A DNA stretch of 31,085 bases from Longilinea sp035560795. Its GTDB lineage: Bacteria; Chloroflexota; Anaerolineae; Anaerolineales; Anaerolineaceae. Below the pieces are notes generated by a model. It had not been told where the DNA came from, searched no databases, and saw only the letters and a program-made list of their open reading frames with translations. The DNA is taken from assembly GCA_035560795.1 (NCBI GenBank), contig DATMYV010000003.1, forward strand, positions 1 to 31,085, given 5' to 3'. The position numbers and the translations under genes were made by a program. Position 1 is the stretch's first letter. Each line of letters starts with the position of its first letter. Below are positions 30,767-31,085 of the stretch, piece after piece.

Positions 30767-31085
30767 GATTGTTGCAGGAAGCAATTAACAGGGGCAGCGC
30801 CATCAGACTGGCAAGGCGGATGATGGCACATCTATCAATTTCACCTCTCACCACTACAATTTCATCCCGTTCTTCTTTGGTACAGGATTAATCAAGGGGG
30901 TAAGGCTAATGATACTGATTGGATCAAATAAAAACAATTTATCCATTGCATTAACAATTGATATCTTCCTGGAATGAAGAAGAACTGATCTTTTTCTTCG
31001 ATAATTTGTAGAATGAATTATTTAAATTGAATAGAAACCTGAAAAATAAATTTCTGTCGGAATTGGGATTTACTAATGTTAATAT
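30767..31085. other. Intergenic region after the redox operon
   Basis: A 319-bp stretch, AT-rich towards the end. No gene is supported; a 22-codon frame from 30919 with a G-rich upstream stretch is too weak to call. No terminator with a proper T-run is seen directly after the last stop codon. Confidence 0.45.

Noticed and set aside
1..31085. CRISPR array, insertion sequence or transposase
   Set aside because: No regularly spaced repeats, and no transposase or integrase protein was recognised on either strand.

Overview
The window looks like a chromosomal segment from an anaerobic bacterium, most likely Chloroflexota (Anaerolineae-type). This is inferred from the gene families, not from a marker gene: a 949-residue MalT-like LuxR regulator, PRC-barrel/DUF1269 and BON proteins, an MGDG-synthase-like glycosyltransferase beside ftsH, and HdrA/FrhB/NuoF-type redox subunits. 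It divides into two halves that differ visibly in base composition, joined by a scarred, gene-poor stretch rich in tRNA relics (about 15.9-16.7 kb).

Left part. Positions 1-1.7 kb are AT-rich with no convincing gene, apart from a tRNA-Met-like remnant and one arm of a 61-bp repeat. From 1.8 to 14.4 kb runs a plus-strand envelope, stress and lipid cluster: HdeD-like DUF308 protein; PRC-barrel/DUF1269/coiled-coil protein; terminator; MalT-like regulator from a probably leaderless promoter; a 74-residue small protein; patatin; AI-2E-family membrane protein; a lipoprotein with chagasin-like and DUF333 domains; a BON/PRC protein; FtsH; and a glycolipid glycosyltransferase overlapping ftsH by 4 bp. 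Three transcription units here start at promoters that align without gaps over 54 bp: an 11-bp-period direct repeat (AGCACT-N5-AGCACT), 8 bp, a -35-like hexamer, 17 bp, and TATNNT. They form a small regulon, and the MalT-like protein is one candidate activator.

Junction (14.4-16.7 kb). A minus-strand ribulose-phosphate-3-epimerase-type gene sits beside a 5'-truncated keto-gulonate-phosphate decarboxylase. The truncation falls at a 30-bp repeat whose other copy lies 15.1 kb upstream. A degenerate initiator-tRNA-like sequence and a clean 3' half of a tRNA-Lys(CUU) with its terminator follow. Together these look like scars of integration and recombination at tRNA genes.

Right part (17-30.8 kb). 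A soluble GAF histidine kinase and an OmpR-family response regulator (4-bp overlap) precede an eight-gene redox operon: NuoE-like, NuoF-like with extra ferredoxin domain, HoxU/NuoG-N-like, HdrA-MvhD fusion, FrhB-like flavoprotein, GltB GXGXG domain, ferredoxin-type glutamate synthase FMN domain, and a PEP-synthase-like protein without the phosphohistidine domain. No hydrogenase catalytic subunit, HdrB/C or glutaminase is present in the window. The simplest reading is an NAD(P)H diaphorase feeding an HdrA flavin-bifurcation or confurcation module, coupled to FrhB and a glutamate-synthase-like reductase. This is the best candidate for an undescribed system. Direct repeats upstream of the operon may be the binding site of the adjacent response regulator.
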